The notes beneath the pieces are model-generated. The model worked only from the letters and a program-made list of their open reading frames with translations, was not told where the DNA came from and made no database searches. 34,231 nt of DNA from Sedimentisphaerales bacterium (GTDB taxonomy: Bacteria; Planctomycetota; Phycisphaerae; Sedimentisphaerales; Anaerobacaceae). The position numbers and the translations under genes were made by a program. Below, piece by piece: positions 6,133 to 14,738 of the stretch (positions within the stretch are counted from its first letter, which is position 1; each line of letters opens with the position of its first letter). The stretch spans positions 1 to 34,231 of the forward strand of contig JAUVXL010000014.1 in NCBI GenBank assembly GCA_030603595.1. The letters are read 5' to 3'.

Positions 6133-8949
6133 ATGATTAGATTGAGACGATTTATAGTTGTGGCCCTGATGGTCCTGGTGGGTCGGTGCGCATCGCTTGC
6201 TGGAGAGCCGAAGCCCGATTGGCTTGTGAGGGCGATTACAGAGCCTGTCACCGTGGCCGAGAGGCTCGGGGGCAGGGAGATTGTGATGAGCAACGGCCTG
6301 ATAAGCCGAACGTTTAGGCTGGCGCCGAATGTTGCGACCGTGGCGTATGATAATTTGATGACCGGCGAATCGATGCTGCGCGGAGTTAAGCCGGAGGCGC
6401 GGGTCGAGATTGACGGGATTAAATTCGACGTCGGCGGGCTGAAGGGCCAGCCGGACTATGCGTATCTGCTGGATGAGTGGGTGGACGGTCTCAAAGCCGA
6501 TCCGAGGGCGTTTTCGTTCGTCGATTACAAGGTCGGCAAGACGAAGGAACGGTTTACGTGGAAGCGGGTCCGCCGCGCGGATGATATGCCGTGGCCGCCC
6601 AAAGGCGCCTCGCTTACGATGAACTACAAGCTCTCGCCGGAGGTGGCCGAGGAACTGGGCGCCGACAGGCTTACCGTCAAAGCCGAGGATCGGGAGCGGT
6701 TGGTCAGCGACAATATGGCGAGTAAGTCCGAGGCTTGGAAGATCCATGCGGCCAGGCACGAGCGGTCCGGCTTTATGAATGAAGGGAAGTTCGGGGAGAT
6801 TTATACGCCGACGAATACTTGCGTTTACGCCGAGCGTGAACTGCCGACGGGCGCGAAGGTCATCCAGTGCAGGATTGATCCGGGGACGGACGCCTGCGCA
6901 AGTTGGGGGCCCGGCATTGCGGTTGTTTGGCCGAATCGGATCGTGAAGTTCTATCTTAGGCCGGGCGAAGGGCAGTTCGGCGTTTTTGACGGTCGCGGAG
7001 AGAGGCTCCTGGGCAAGACCGAGGAGGGTAAGGCGTATCATTTGCGAGTCGAGCTTGGCGCGACGGCCGTATTCTGCGATGCGTCGGCCAATGGGCGGAA
7101 TTGGTTCGAGGTTGCCAAGATCGAATTGGATGGTTCGTTGGGCAAGCCCTCGGCGGTGCGATTGGGCAAGACCAGCCGGACAGGCCGAGCGGATGATTTT
7201 CCCACGCCGGGCGACTACGTGCGGTGCAGAATCAGCGATTTTCGTGTCTATGGCTCGCTCAATGCCGAAGCTCAGGCCAATCGCAAAAAAGCCTTTGCGA
7301 AATTAGCGGAATTGACCGTATCCGTACACTACGAGATGTATGAAGGGATTCCGCTTCTCTGCAAATGGCTTACGGTCCATAACGGCTCGCAGCGGACGGT
7401 TCGGCTCAACAGCTTTGCGAGCGAAATACTTGCGATGGTCGAATACGAATCGCACGTCGAGAACTACGAAAAGTGGAACATCCCCAATATCCACGTCGAG
7501 AGCGACTACACCTTCGCGGGCATGAATGCCTACGTGGCCAATCAGACCATGCACTGGCAGCGCGACCCGCAGTATATGACGCAGGTGAGCTATCCGCGTG
7601 AGAATCCGTGCCTGCTCGAATCGCGCCCGCCTCTCGGGCCGGACCGGGATATCGCCCCCGGCGAGACGTTCGAATCGTTTCGCACGTTCGAGTTGGTATT
7701 CGACAGCACCGAGCGCGAGCGAAAAGGCCTGAGCGTTCGGCGGATGTACCGCACGATCGCGCCCTGGGTAACGGAGAATCCGATTATGATGCACGTCCGC
7801 CGCGCCGACCCCAAGTCGGTTCGGCTGGCCATCGACCAGTGCGCCGAAGTCGGCTTCGAGATGATTATTCTAACGTTCGGCAGCGGGTTCAATATCGAGA
7901 ACGAGAGCCCCGAATACCTCGCCCGGATGAAGGAATTGGCCGACTATGCCCACAGCAAAGGAATCGAGATAGGGGGCTACTCACTGCTTTCGAGCAGGAG
8001 AATCAGCGATGAGGACGATGTCATCGATGTGACGACGGGCAGACCGGGCGGAGCGAAATTCGGAAATGCGCCTTGTATTGGCAGCGAGTGGGGACGGGAC
8101 TATTTTCGCAAGCTGTATGCCTTTTTCGAGAAGACCGGCTTCGATCTGCTCGAACACGATGGATCCTATCCGGGCGATACCTGCGCATCGACCAGTCATC
8201 CGGGCCATCGCGGATACGAGGATTCGCAGTGGTCGCAGTGGAAGGTAATCAGCGATTTCTATAAGTGGTGCCGCGGGCGCGGGATTTATCTCAACGTCCC
8301 TGATTTCTACTATCTGGCCGGCTCGACCAAGTGCGCAATGGGCTATCGCGAGACGAACTGGTCGCTGCCCAGGGCCCAGCAGATAATTCACGGCCGCCAG
8401 AACATATTCGACGGAACCTGGACGAAGACGCCGAGCATGGGATGGATGTTCGTGCCGTTGGTGCAGTATCACGGCGGCGGAGCGGCGGCGACATTAGAAC
8501 CGCTCGCCCAGCATTTAGACGCCTACGGCGCCCATCTTGCGCAGAATTTCGGATCGGGCGTCCAGGCATGTTATCGCGGACCGAGGCTCTACGATTCCGA
8601 CGAGACCAAGCAATTGGTTAAGAAATGGGTGGACTTCTATAAAAAGCACCGCGACATACTCGATTCGGACATAATCCACGTCCGCCGCGCCGACGGACGC
8701 GATATTGATTGCATATTGCACGTCAATCCCCGCCTCAAGCAAAAGGCCCTGGCGATGGTCTATAATCCGTTGGACCGGGACGTGAAAAAGAAACTAAAAC
8801 TCCCCTTATACTATACCGGCCTGACCAAAACAGCCCGTATCCGCGAGCAGGAAGGCAAAGCAAGAAAATACGACCTCGACCGCCGATACAATATCACAAT
8901 CCCAATCAGCATAAAGCCGAGAAGCGCAACGTGGTTCATAGTGGAATAG
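6133..8949 (+). CDS. large secreted glycosidase-like protein (clan GH-D-like barrel, with an inserted sandwich domain)
   Basis: A 938-residue protein with a signal peptide (MIRLRRFIVVALMVLVGRCASLAG, cleavage near 23). Residues 30-200 and 395-525 look like one beta-sandwich domain interrupted by an insert at about 210-375 that resembles a LamG/concanavalin-like fold (the insert ends at RCRISDFRVYGSLN). Residues 540-870 look like a TIM barrel, with PIMMHVRRADP, FEMIILTFGSGFN and FDLLEHDGSYPGD, where Asp676 is a candidate nucleophile by analogy with GH36/GH27/GH31-type enzymes. A C-terminal beta domain follows. The overall layout recalls alpha-galactosidase-like enzymes, but I cannot name the family or substrate. 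The start has AAGGTG upstream. With the sulfatase nearby it probably acts on algal or host glycans; that is inference. Confidence 0.7.
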   Translation: MIRLRRFIVVALMVLVGRCASLAGEPKPDWLVRAITEPVTVAERLGGREIVMSNGLISRTFRLAPNVATVAYDNLMTGESMLRGVKPEARVEIDGIKFDVGGLKGQPDYAYLLDEWVDGLKADPRAFSFVDYKVGKTKERFTWKRVRRADDMPWPPKGASLTMNYKLSPEVAEELGADRLTVKAEDRERLVSDNMASKSEAWKIHAARHERSGFMNEGKFGEIYTPTNTCVYAERELPTGAKVIQCRIDPGTDACASWGPGIAVVWPNRIVKFYLRPGEGQFGVFDGRGERLLGKTEEGKAYHLRVELGATAVFCDASANGRNWFEVAKIELDGSLGKPSAVRLGKTSRTGRADDFPTPGDYVRCRISDFRVYGSLNAEAQANRKKAFAKLAELTVSVHYEMYEGIPLLCKWLTVHNGSQRTVRLNSFASEILAMVEYESHVENYEKWNIPNIHVESDYTFAGMNAYVANQTMHWQRDPQYMTQVSYPRENPCLLESRPPLGPDRDIAPGETFESFRTFELVFDSTERERKGLSVRRMYRTIAPWVTENPIMMHVRRADPKSVRLAIDQCAEVGFEMIILTFGSGFNIENESPEYLARMKELADYAHSKGIEIGGYSLLSSRRISDEDDVIDVTTGRPGGAKFGNAPCIGSEWGRDYFRKLYAFFEKTGFDLLEHDGSYPGDTCASTSHPGHRGYEDSQWSQWKVISDFYKWCRGRGIYLNVPDFYYLAGSTKCAMGYRETNWSLPRAQQIIHGRQNIFDGTWTKTPSMGWMFVPLVQYHGGGAAATLEPLAQHLDAYGAHLAQNFGSGVQACYRGPRLYDSDETKQLVKKWVDFYKKHRDILDSDIIHVRRADGRDIDCILHVNPRLKQKALAMVYNPLDRDVKKKLKLPLYYTGLTKTARIREQEGKARKYDLDRRYNITIPISIKPRSATWFIVE

Positions 8950-8968
8950 AGGCAACAAAGCTCTTATG

Positions 8969-9826
8969 CTAAGGTTGCAAGACTTCCAATAAATCGGATA
9001 CGTGGGCGTTCCTGCCATGGGCGATGTCGCGGAGCAGCATATCCGGTTCCGCACGAAATCCCTCGGCTTGTAGTTTCCGAATGGCTTGAGAAAGCTCCAG
9101 CTCTCTTTCTTGACAGTATTGCTTCAGTGTCAACCGACCGATACCGCTGCCGCCTCCAAAAGCGCCCAATGAGATGTCATCGTCGGATGTTGAGCGAGCC
9201 AGTATCTTTCCCACAGCCAGGGTGTAAATCTGACCCGGGGTTTGTTTGTGTTGATGTGCCAACTCCCCTATGACAATGTTGGGGGACTCGACCGTAATTC
9301 CTTGTGCCCGAAGGTTTTTCAGCATTGTGTCTGCGTCAACACCATCGACCTTGTTCGCAATCTGCTGAAGCGTCATCAGTTCGGCGTGGGGTATGGGGGC
9401 CTGTTTTCCAGGGACCTCCCAGCTATTTTTGATCGATTCATTTAGAATCAGGAGGCTGGAAAAGGGCGTGATACTTAGTATTGTGCCCACACAGATGACA
9501 CTGAGCAGAAGCAGCGCGAGGATCCATTCGGGCCTGAGGGCGTATCTCTTGCGGATCCTGTCCCGAAAGCAACCCAGCAAAGGCGCCCAATTGAAAGCGG
9601 TGTGACAGGCCCCGGCAATCAGAAAGGTCAAAGCGAACCAGATGTGCAAGCCGCTCCACTGATCCTTGGTAAAACCTATCATTTCCCATCCAGTCCAGTG
9701 AGCGACTCGGCCCTTGGGTGTTATGAACAGAACGAGTCCGGTGATGGATATGCCCAGAAAGGAGATTGCTGTTGCGACGGAGGTGAACGTCCTCCACTTG
9801 AACCTTCTTGTGACGTTTTCAGCCAT
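8969..9826 (-). CDS. DUF4405-type membrane protein with C-terminal soluble extension
   Basis: A 285-residue protein. The first 140 residues contain about four transmembrane helices with conserved-looking histidines (SGLHIWFAL and GACHTAFNW) as in DUF4405 proteins, which resemble small cytochrome b-like membrane proteins; heme binding is only a possibility. Residues 160-285 form a soluble tail with repeated short helix motifs (MTLQQIANKVDGV; LTLKQYCQERELELSQAI). The open frame reaches an ATG at 9841, but GGAG lies nine bases before the ATG at 9826, so that start is preferred. It converges with the glycosidase gene, leaving 19 bases. Confidence 0.7.
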   Translation of the reverse strand: MAENVTRRFKWRTFTSVATAISFLGISITGLVLFITPKGRVAHWTGWEMIGFTKDQWSGLHIWFALTFLIAGACHTAFNWAPLLGCFRDRIRKRYALRPEWILALLLLSVICVGTILSITPFSSLLILNESIKNSWEVPGKQAPIPHAELMTLQQIANKVDGVDADTMLKNLRAQGITVESPNIVIGELAHQHKQTPGQIYTLAVGKILARSTSDDDISLGAFGGGSGIGRLTLKQYCQERELELSQAIRKLQAEGFRAEPDMLLRDIAHGRNAHVSDLLEVLQP

Positions 9827-9876
9827 ATCATTTGACTCCATTGTTTTGAATATCTTTTTATCAACGAGATTATAGA

Positions 9877-9911
9877 GAAGTGCTATGCCGGTGTCAATGG
9901 CACGGCACTTC
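9877..9911 (-). terminator. stem-loop downstream of the dockerin-like gene, possible terminator
   Basis: Inverted arms GAAGTGCTATGCC and GGCACGGCACTTC pair at 11 of 13 positions with a nine-base loop, placed 15 bases after the minus-strand stop at 9926. The following TCTATAATC is only weakly T-rich, so rho-independent termination is plausible but not clear. Confidence 0.4.
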
Positions 9912-9925
9912 CCCTTACAAATACA

Positions 9926-10924
9926 TCAGGGTCGGGCGCCTGCCTGTGAGGCGTGATCGTGTTCTTCTATAGAACAAGGGTAAATCCCAAGCTCGTTTTC
10001 TTGAAGCCATTGAGTGGCCAGGACGTACAGGTCGTTGCAATTGACATAGCAGTCATGATCGAGGTCAGCCACCAAGCCAAGACCGCTCTGCCACATCCCG
10101 TGGCAGCATGACGGCCTATATCCCAGAGCATCGAAGTCCGTAGCCCCGCACATTGGATCCTCAGGGTCATTACATTGTGCGCAATCCTCGGCGAACAGGG
10201 CGTAGTCATAGAAGTTAGTCCTGCAATCAGGGAACAGGTCTGAATCCAGGCGCCATCCGTAATCGTGGACTTGTTCGCAAGAGCTTGGTTCCATGACCAC
10301 GGCAGAGCCAATGGCGTCAAAGAACATTCCCGTATCAGGCGCGTTGCTTTCGCGATGGACCTTGAGATACTGTACCGGCTGGTCAAAACGGTTGCTGAAG
10401 TCAAAGGTGACATCGCAAAGCCATCCGGGGATCCCGGGAAGCCCGTCATCTCGACCGATGATCTCTCCTATTTGTGTGAAATCGTTTCCGTCAACACTGG
10501 CCCAAACCGAAGCCTTGGCTTTGTAGCCGCTGTACAGACGGATCACCAGGTCATCGATTTCTTCATAGTCCTCAAGGCCGATGTCAAATACCACGACAAG
10601 CTCCTGGTCTTTATTCAAGTCTCCTGCGCCTTTCCACCCTGCCACGGAGTCGCGGTCAATTATTCCCTCGCCGGTTCCGTCCGGAGTCCAGGCATAGCCA
10701 TCGTTGTTCACATCGCAGTCCGGGGGCCCCAGAATCCACCAGTGAGTGTTGGGGTCCATGAACTGCCCTCCGGAGCAGCCGGGTTTGCCGAATCGTTGAA
10801 TCCGGGCCGTGTGCTCAATTACGCGATCCGCCCAGTTCTGTCCCCTCACATAGGCGGCACGGAGGTTCGTCTGATTCACGGCGATGAGGACTGCGAATAG
10901 TACAAGTATTTTTCGTGATTTCAT
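9926..10924 (-). CDS. secreted protein with a discoidin-like repeat domain and dockerin-like C-terminus
   Basis: A 332-residue protein with a signal peptide (cleavage near 23). Residues 24-210 form a beta-rich domain with GQNWAD, DRDSVAGWKGAG, KAKASVWASVDGNDF and GMFFDAIGS. The same domain forms the body of the protein at 11753-12427. The C-terminus holds two calcium-loop-like repeats, DSDLFPDCRTNFYDYALFA (about 227-245) and DLDHDCYVNCNDLYVLATQW (288-307), typical of dockerin-like modules common in planctomycetes. Such modules may attach enzymes to a scaffold or the cell surface; no cohesin is in the window. It starts 30 bases after the pseudopilin stop and is probably in one operon with it. 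Confidence 0.75.
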   Translation of the reverse strand: MKSRKILVLFAVLIAVNQTNLRAAYVRGQNWADRVIEHTARIQRFGKPGCSGGQFMDPNTHWWILGPPDCDVNNDGYAWTPDGTGEGIIDRDSVAGWKGAGDLNKDQELVVVFDIGLEDYEEIDDLVIRLYSGYKAKASVWASVDGNDFTQIGEIIGRDDGLPGIPGWLCDVTFDFSNRFDQPVQYLKVHRESNAPDTGMFFDAIGSAVVMEPSSCEQVHDYGWRLDSDLFPDCRTNFYDYALFAEDCAQCNDPEDPMCGATDFDALGYRPSCCHGMWQSGLGLVADLDHDCYVNCNDLYVLATQWLQENELGIYPCSIEEHDHASQAGARP

Positions 10925-10954
10925 TATTCTTGTCCACTCAGTTTCAGGTTCGTA

Positions 10955-11680
10955 TTAATTCTTCTTCTCACTCCAGAAGTGCTCGTACCGACTCGCCCTG
11001 CCCATTGGGATATCCTGTTCGCTTTTCGCTCCCGTATGTCCGTCGAGCATCAAAACGTTCAGGGAGCCACGATGACGGTACTCGAAGTTATGCTCGGGGC
11101 ACGCTTCATAAAAGACAATGGACCTGGCTGAAAGATAGCCGTTCCCATCACAAAGAGCCAGGGTCTCCGCGGGCTTTTTGAACTCGTCGGCGCGTCGGTA
11201 GCTGCCAAGAGACCCCCCTCGACTTGAGAGGCGCAAAGTGCCATTCATCGTGTAGCTAAGCGCATAAGGTCGCTCTTGCGGTGGAAACATAGGAGCCTCG
11301 TCCCGTGTCATATTTGGATGACGGTGTGACGGACAGGTTAAGATAGATCGGCCCGCTGGTGGTCCGATTATTTCGCCTCGATCGTCAAATTGCGGGTCAA
11401 CCCCCATGCCCGCCATAAATCCTTGATTCATGTACCAGTTGTCTCCGGAAGTCTCATCTGTTTTATCACGCGGTTCCGCAGCCGGGAGCCACCCGTCATT
11501 ATCCTCGATGTAGATGGTCAGAGCGACGCCAAGATTGCGTAGATGGGTCCTGCAAACCACGCTCTGTCCTTGCGCTCGGGCCGATTGAAGGGCAGGCACT
11601 AGGATGCCCATCAAAATCGCAATGATGCTAATCACGACCAAGAGTTCGACCAGTGTGAAAGCCTCCTTTGTCTTGTACAT
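10955..11680 (-). CDS. type II secretion-like pseudopilin with H-X9-DG C-terminal motif
   Basis: A 241-residue protein that begins with a prepilin signal in which AFTLVELLVVISIIAILMGI follows a short basic leader (MYKTKE). Cleavage before Phe is expected, with Ala in place of the usual Gly at -1. The body has a CRTHLRNLGVAL segment, and near the end lies H-RGSLNVLML-DG, exactly the H-X9-DG signature of the very expanded pseudopilin-like family of planctomycetes and relatives. The ATG at 11680 has GGGAG seven bases upstream; a TTG six bases earlier is less likely. It sits between two paralogous secreted proteins and is probably co-transcribed with them. A structural or secretion role at the cell envelope is an inference. 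Confidence 0.88.
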   Translation of the reverse strand: MYKTKEAFTLVELLVVISIIAILMGILVPALQSARAQGQSVVCRTHLRNLGVALTIYIEDNDGWLPAAEPRDKTDETSGDNWYMNQGFMAGMGVDPQFDDRGEIIGPPAGRSILTCPSHRHPNMTRDEAPMFPPQERPYALSYTMNGTLRLSSRGGSLGSYRRADEFKKPAETLALCDGNGYLSARSIVFYEACPEHNFEYRHRGSLNVLMLDGHTGAKSEQDIPMGRASRYEHFWSEKKN

Positions 11681-11752
11681 ATACAACTCCCGCTTAATTG
11701 TGTGGCATCCCCGGTTTTTACGGATTCTCGGCGGATTTCCACTAACTGTATT

Positions 11753-12427
11753 TCATGCCTGTTCACGCGATCTGAGCAGGCCCAAACCACCAATCATCAA
11801 CAGCAAGAACGTTCCCGGTTCCGGCACACTGCCGACAGCGTCAAAGAACATCCCCGACCCCTGGCCCGAGGCGGCTCTGTCGAATCGAATATAGTGAAGA
11901 TTGTTCAGTGATCCGAACTCTAACGTTGAGAACATATCCAGACCGGTTGCGCCCGGTTCGTGGAAGACGCCTGGCCGGCCTGGAATCTGCCCCTTTGTGC
12001 CTACAATGTTGCCGATATGAGAAAAGTCGATTCCGTCTATGCTACCGTAGATACTCGCTTGGCACTTTGAGCCTCCATACACCGTCACGGCGAGATCGTC
12101 TCCGTCCAGGTTCATTAGAGCAGTTTCAAAATATAGGGTGACCGAAGCGTTTCCACTGCCTTTCCAGCCTGCTACATTGTCCTTGTCAACTAAATCCCAG
12201 GCGTTTCCGTTGCCGTCCACATCACTGTCCGGAGCACCGAGAACCAAGTCCGCGGCGGCAGCACCGACGGCTGTCCCGTTGTAATTCTGAAGGTTGCCGC
12301 TCAAACTCGCAACTTCATCAGCCCAGTTTTGGCCGCCGATCAAAGTTGCATCTGCGGGGCGGACGCCGACGATTGATACTAACATGCTTAGCATCATACA
12401 AATTCTCAAGTTGTTTATAGATTTCAT
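11753..12427 (-). CDS. PEP-CTERM sorting-signal protein, paralog of the dockerin-like protein
   Basis: A 224-residue exported protein. It has a signal peptide (cleavage near 27), a body with GGQNWADEV, LGAPDSDVDGNGNAWDLVD, DNVAGWKGSG, ASIYGSIDGIDFSHIG and GMFFDAVGS, and a C-terminal VPEPG plus hydrophobic helix plus basic tail (LLRSREQA). The tail is the PEP-CTERM signal recognised by an exosortase, which is not encoded here. The body aligns block by block with residues 24-210 of the protein at 9926-10924, so the two are paralogs with different C-terminal modules. GAGGAG lies upstream of the ATG. It is the first gene of the three-gene minus-strand group. Confidence 0.85.
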   Translation of the reverse strand: MKSINNLRICMMLSMLVSIVGVRPADATLIGGQNWADEVASLSGNLQNYNGTAVGAAAADLVLGAPDSDVDGNGNAWDLVDKDNVAGWKGSGNASVTLYFETALMNLDGDDLAVTVYGGSKCQASIYGSIDGIDFSHIGNIVGTKGQIPGRPGVFHEPGATGLDMFSTLEFGSLNNLHYIRFDRAASGQGSGMFFDAVGSVPEPGTFLLLMIGGLGLLRSREQA

Positions 12428-12733
12428 TCGTACACACTCCTCGCTTCAAACTGATGAATAATAACTTTCTGTCCATAATACAATTCAGGGCAAGCCAAAT
12501 TCATTGAGGCTCACTTAAAGATTTGCGCACCAAGCGCACAGCCATATCTAAATCGTAGGAGTAGAAAACTCAGGCTGTATGGCCGCCCGAACTGAGCGTT
12601 ACTTGTTCGCACCTTTGGGTGTAAACCGAAACCGATACCTCAGATGCGCCCGCAAAGAGAATCTGGAATTCAGATTAACTGTTCTGTTGGGTTCATCGGT
12701 GTGGCAGCCTCGGAAGTAACACCAGTTCAGAAA
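12428..12733. other. intergenic region upstream of the PEP-CTERM gene
   Basis: 306 bases without a convincing gene. The region is expected to hold the promoter for the minus-strand PEP-CTERM/pseudopilin/dockerin group. The clearest structure is AATCTG-GAATT-CAGATT (12660-12676), a possible operator. GTGTGGCAGCCTCGG near 12710 weakly resembles the start of the hairpin repeat found at 21095 and 33330. No confident promoter boxes were found. Confidence 0.4.
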
Positions 12734-13084
12734 TCAAAAGGCGAGAGATGATGGCGGGGCGCGAGCGAGGACGGATGAGACCCATTCGTTCGATATTACG
12801 TAAGCCGATTCGGGCGGCACGCAGTTGCACAAGAAGATCAGTGCCGTATCAAGAGCCGGACAGAGAAGCTCTGGTTGAGATGAATTGTGTCCGGCATTAA
12901 ACAAGCAAGCCGGGCATAATTCCTTTTCATAGAAATCTTCCTTGGTAAGCGGCTCAGACGAACGCTTTTGGCATTCTTCCGTGTGAAAGAAGTCAACTGC
13001 AACACAGATCACCGTGTAAAGCAACGGAATGAAGAGTGCGACGACCGCATGGAAGCGACTGTGCTTTCTGAAAAACCGGTACAT
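12734..13084 (-). CDS. small Cys-containing membrane-anchored hypothetical protein
   Basis: A 116-residue protein with one N-terminal transmembrane segment (about residues 12-34). A soluble part follows with TEECQ, a CPAC motif (LCPACLFNAGHNSS, about 57-70) and further Cys in LLCPALD and FLCNC. It ends in ARAPPSSLAF. The CPAC and His residues suggest metal or redox chemistry, but no family was recognised. AGG lies 9-10 bases before the ATG. It stands alone between the PEP-CTERM gene and the S24 repressor gene. Confidence 0.45.
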   Translation of the reverse strand: MYRFFRKHSRFHAVVALFIPLLYTVICVAVDFFHTEECQKRSSEPLTKEDFYEKELCPACLFNAGHNSSQPELLCPALDTALIFLCNCVPPESAYVISNEWVSSVLARAPPSSLAF

Positions 13085-13372
13085 GCTTTTGAACCTGTGC
13101 CAAAAACTATATTCTCAATGCCAATCCTCCCATTCTCGTATTATACCACCACCTTGATTCCTTTGCAACAACAAAATCCTGTGGGGATAGACAAAGCAGC
13201 CCTATTTTCAGCCCATGCACCGGGTTTTCAGCAATTGCTGGAGTTTTTCACCGACGCAGGCTGGATTAGGCTGTCAGTGCGCGGCATAGCGGTGGCGCAG
13301 GCTACCTGCCTATCAGATGTGAGCAACGAAGGGCGGGCGGGTGGATGGCATCCGCCGAAAGGTGCAGGACGC
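13085..13372. other. intergenic region between the Cys-rich protein and the S24 repressor gene
   Basis: 288 bases. A plus-strand open frame crosses it, but its codon pattern and lack of motifs argue against a gene. The only structure seen is a short hairpin, GCAGG-CTA-CCTGC (13297-13309). The promoter of the Cys-rich gene should lie in the left part. Confidence 0.3.
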
Positions 13373-14149
13373 TTATAGTCTCTCGTACTTTATCATTGCT
13401 CGGTATATTCCGTTGATTCGCTTTCCTTCGACGATTATCGGCGAGTATTTTTCGTTTCTCGGCTGGAGTCGGATTTGCTTTTTCTTCTCGAAGAAGACTC
13501 TTTTGAATGTCGTCTCGTGAGGCGTGGCGAAGCGGACGAAGCAGTCGTCGCCGTTGTTGACGTCGGCGGCGGGGGAGAAGATAACGATATCTCCCTGACT
13601 GAACTTCGGCTCCATCGAATCTCCGATGACACGGACTGCGAAGGCGTTGGGGTCGTGCACGTCCGGACAGCGAACGTAGTCGTCGGCCACGCCCACGGGA
13701 TAGTCCATATCGTCAAAGTCGGTAGGGTAGCCGGCCTGGACCTTGTTTATCACCGGGATTGCTCTTCCGGCGGAGAGGTTCGGCCCGGCTTGATTGACTT
13801 TAATCTTGCCCTTCTTAAGAACCTTGCTCAGTTTGGTCACAGGGGTTTTTCTGGCCATGACGTCCTTGACAAGACTTCGGAGCTTCTGGTTCTCGGCCGC
13901 GGCGGATTCGAATTCCCCGCGGATGTCCGAGGGCATACCCTCGAGATGCCCAAGCCACAAGAGTTGGCCCTTTTCAAACTTGAGCACTTTCTCGAGCCTC
14001 TTGAGCAATATATCGGAAGGCGGATTATTAACCCTGCCCGTCTCGATTGTGGAAAGATAAGGCTTGGAAAACTTCACACGATTGGCGACCTCATCAAGCG
14101 TAAGCCTCATCTCTCTTCGCCGTTCTCTGAGTATCTGTCCTAATGACAT
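13373..14149 (-). CDS. HTH / S24 peptidase LexA- or CI-like transcriptional repressor
   Basis: A 258-residue regulator. The N-terminal XRE helix-turn-helix (residues 4-60, LGQILRERRREMRLTLDE through KPYLSTIETGR) binds DNA. A linker with basic segments follows, then an S24 domain with a probable autocleavage site Ala139-Gly140 (VQAGYPTDF), catalytic Ser178 (IGDSMEP) and Lys216 (ETTFKRV). In this family activated RecA or another signal can trigger self-cleavage and derepression. The full set of catalytic residues suggests it is active. The ATG at 14149 has GAGG seven bases upstream; an earlier in-frame ATG at 14167 lacks a good site. No phage genes accompany it, so its targets are unknown. Confidence 0.88.
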   Translation of the reverse strand: MSLGQILRERRREMRLTLDEVANRVKFSKPYLSTIETGRVNNPPSDILLKRLEKVLKFEKGQLLWLGHLEGMPSDIRGEFESAAAENQKLRSLVKDVMARKTPVTKLSKVLKKGKIKVNQAGPNLSAGRAIPVINKVQAGYPTDFDDMDYPVGVADDYVRCPDVHDPNAFAVRVIGDSMEPKFSQGDIVIFSPAADVNNGDDCFVRFATPHETTFKRVFFEKKKQIRLQPRNEKYSPIIVEGKRINGIYRAMIKYERL

Positions 14150-14365
14150 AGCGGAACCTCGCAACATTTTACCGGTTTTTGTTTCAAACTTGCCTAATAT
14201 TGATAGCTATTCGGCCGTCTGTAAAGACTAATTACATAAATCTCGCAAAAAATCCGATCTTTTTTCAGGCAGCCGATACCCGCCGGATGGTGCTTGTTTC
14301 CCCATGCGAAACTCCCTCGTGGCACGGCTATCCCCGCAAGGGGCCCGTGGGGCCTGGCCGTAGTC

Positions 14366-14386
14366 GCACGGGCTTCAAGCCCGTGC
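14366..14386. repeat. perfect 10+10 base palindrome with one-base centre
   Basis: GCACGGGCTT and AAGCCCGTGC flank a single C. Outer CCTGGC (14353-14358) and GCCAGG (14390-14395) extend the possible stem. It resembles dispersed CACGGGCTT...AAGCCCGTG palindromes seen in many bacterial genomes. Confidence 0.6.
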
Positions 14387-14481
14387 TGTGCCAGGACGCC
14401 GCCGGGCCGGTTGTCCGGCTAAACACGTCTGCCGGATGCGGCCCTGCGGCCTATTGTTTTGTCAAGCTTGGTTTTCGGGGG

Positions 14482-14712
14482 CGTCATTGCGAGCACCTGA
14501 CCGGATTCTCAGGAAACATGCAAGAGAAAATGAATCTCAAGGATCGTCATTGCGAGGAGGCCGTAGGCCGACGCGGCAATCTCCTACCCCCCGAACTAAA
14601 GGAACAGTCAATTTTCTTGGGAGGAGGCCGAAAACCGATGAGGCAATCTTCCGCCTGAGGCGGACTCGAACGCTGGAGATTGCCACGGCCCCAAGGGGGC
14701 CTCGCAATGACG
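14482..14712. repeat. composite CATTGCGAG repeat cluster
   Basis: The stretch holds a first half-site CGTCATTGCGAGC (14482-14494), then a complete element from CGTCATTGCGAGG (14545-14557) to its perfect inverted partner (14700-14712). The internal AGGCCGTAGGCCGACGCGGC matches the copy at 5990-6080 closely. The arrangement of half-site, ATTCTCAG, GAAAATGAA, CTCAAG and second half-site is repeated at 33960-34040. Together with the palindrome at 14366, this fills most of the 589 bases between the S24 and DUF362 genes. Confidence 0.75.
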
Positions 14713-14738
14713 CCTACAGTTTCAATCTTGAGGAAGCA

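Noticed and set aside
6091-7041. 316-codon minus-strand frame opposite the glycosidase-like gene
   Set aside because: Arg/Pro/His-rich composition typical of a shadow frame; the plus-strand gene has a signal peptide and domain structure.
12968-13378. 136-codon plus-strand frame across the gap before the S24 gene
   Set aside because: No motifs, no ribosome-binding site, and it overlaps the start of the Cys-rich membrane protein on the other strand.
13373-14149. S24 repressor as evidence of a prophage
   Set aside because: No integrase, structural or lysis genes and no attachment-site duplication were seen nearby.
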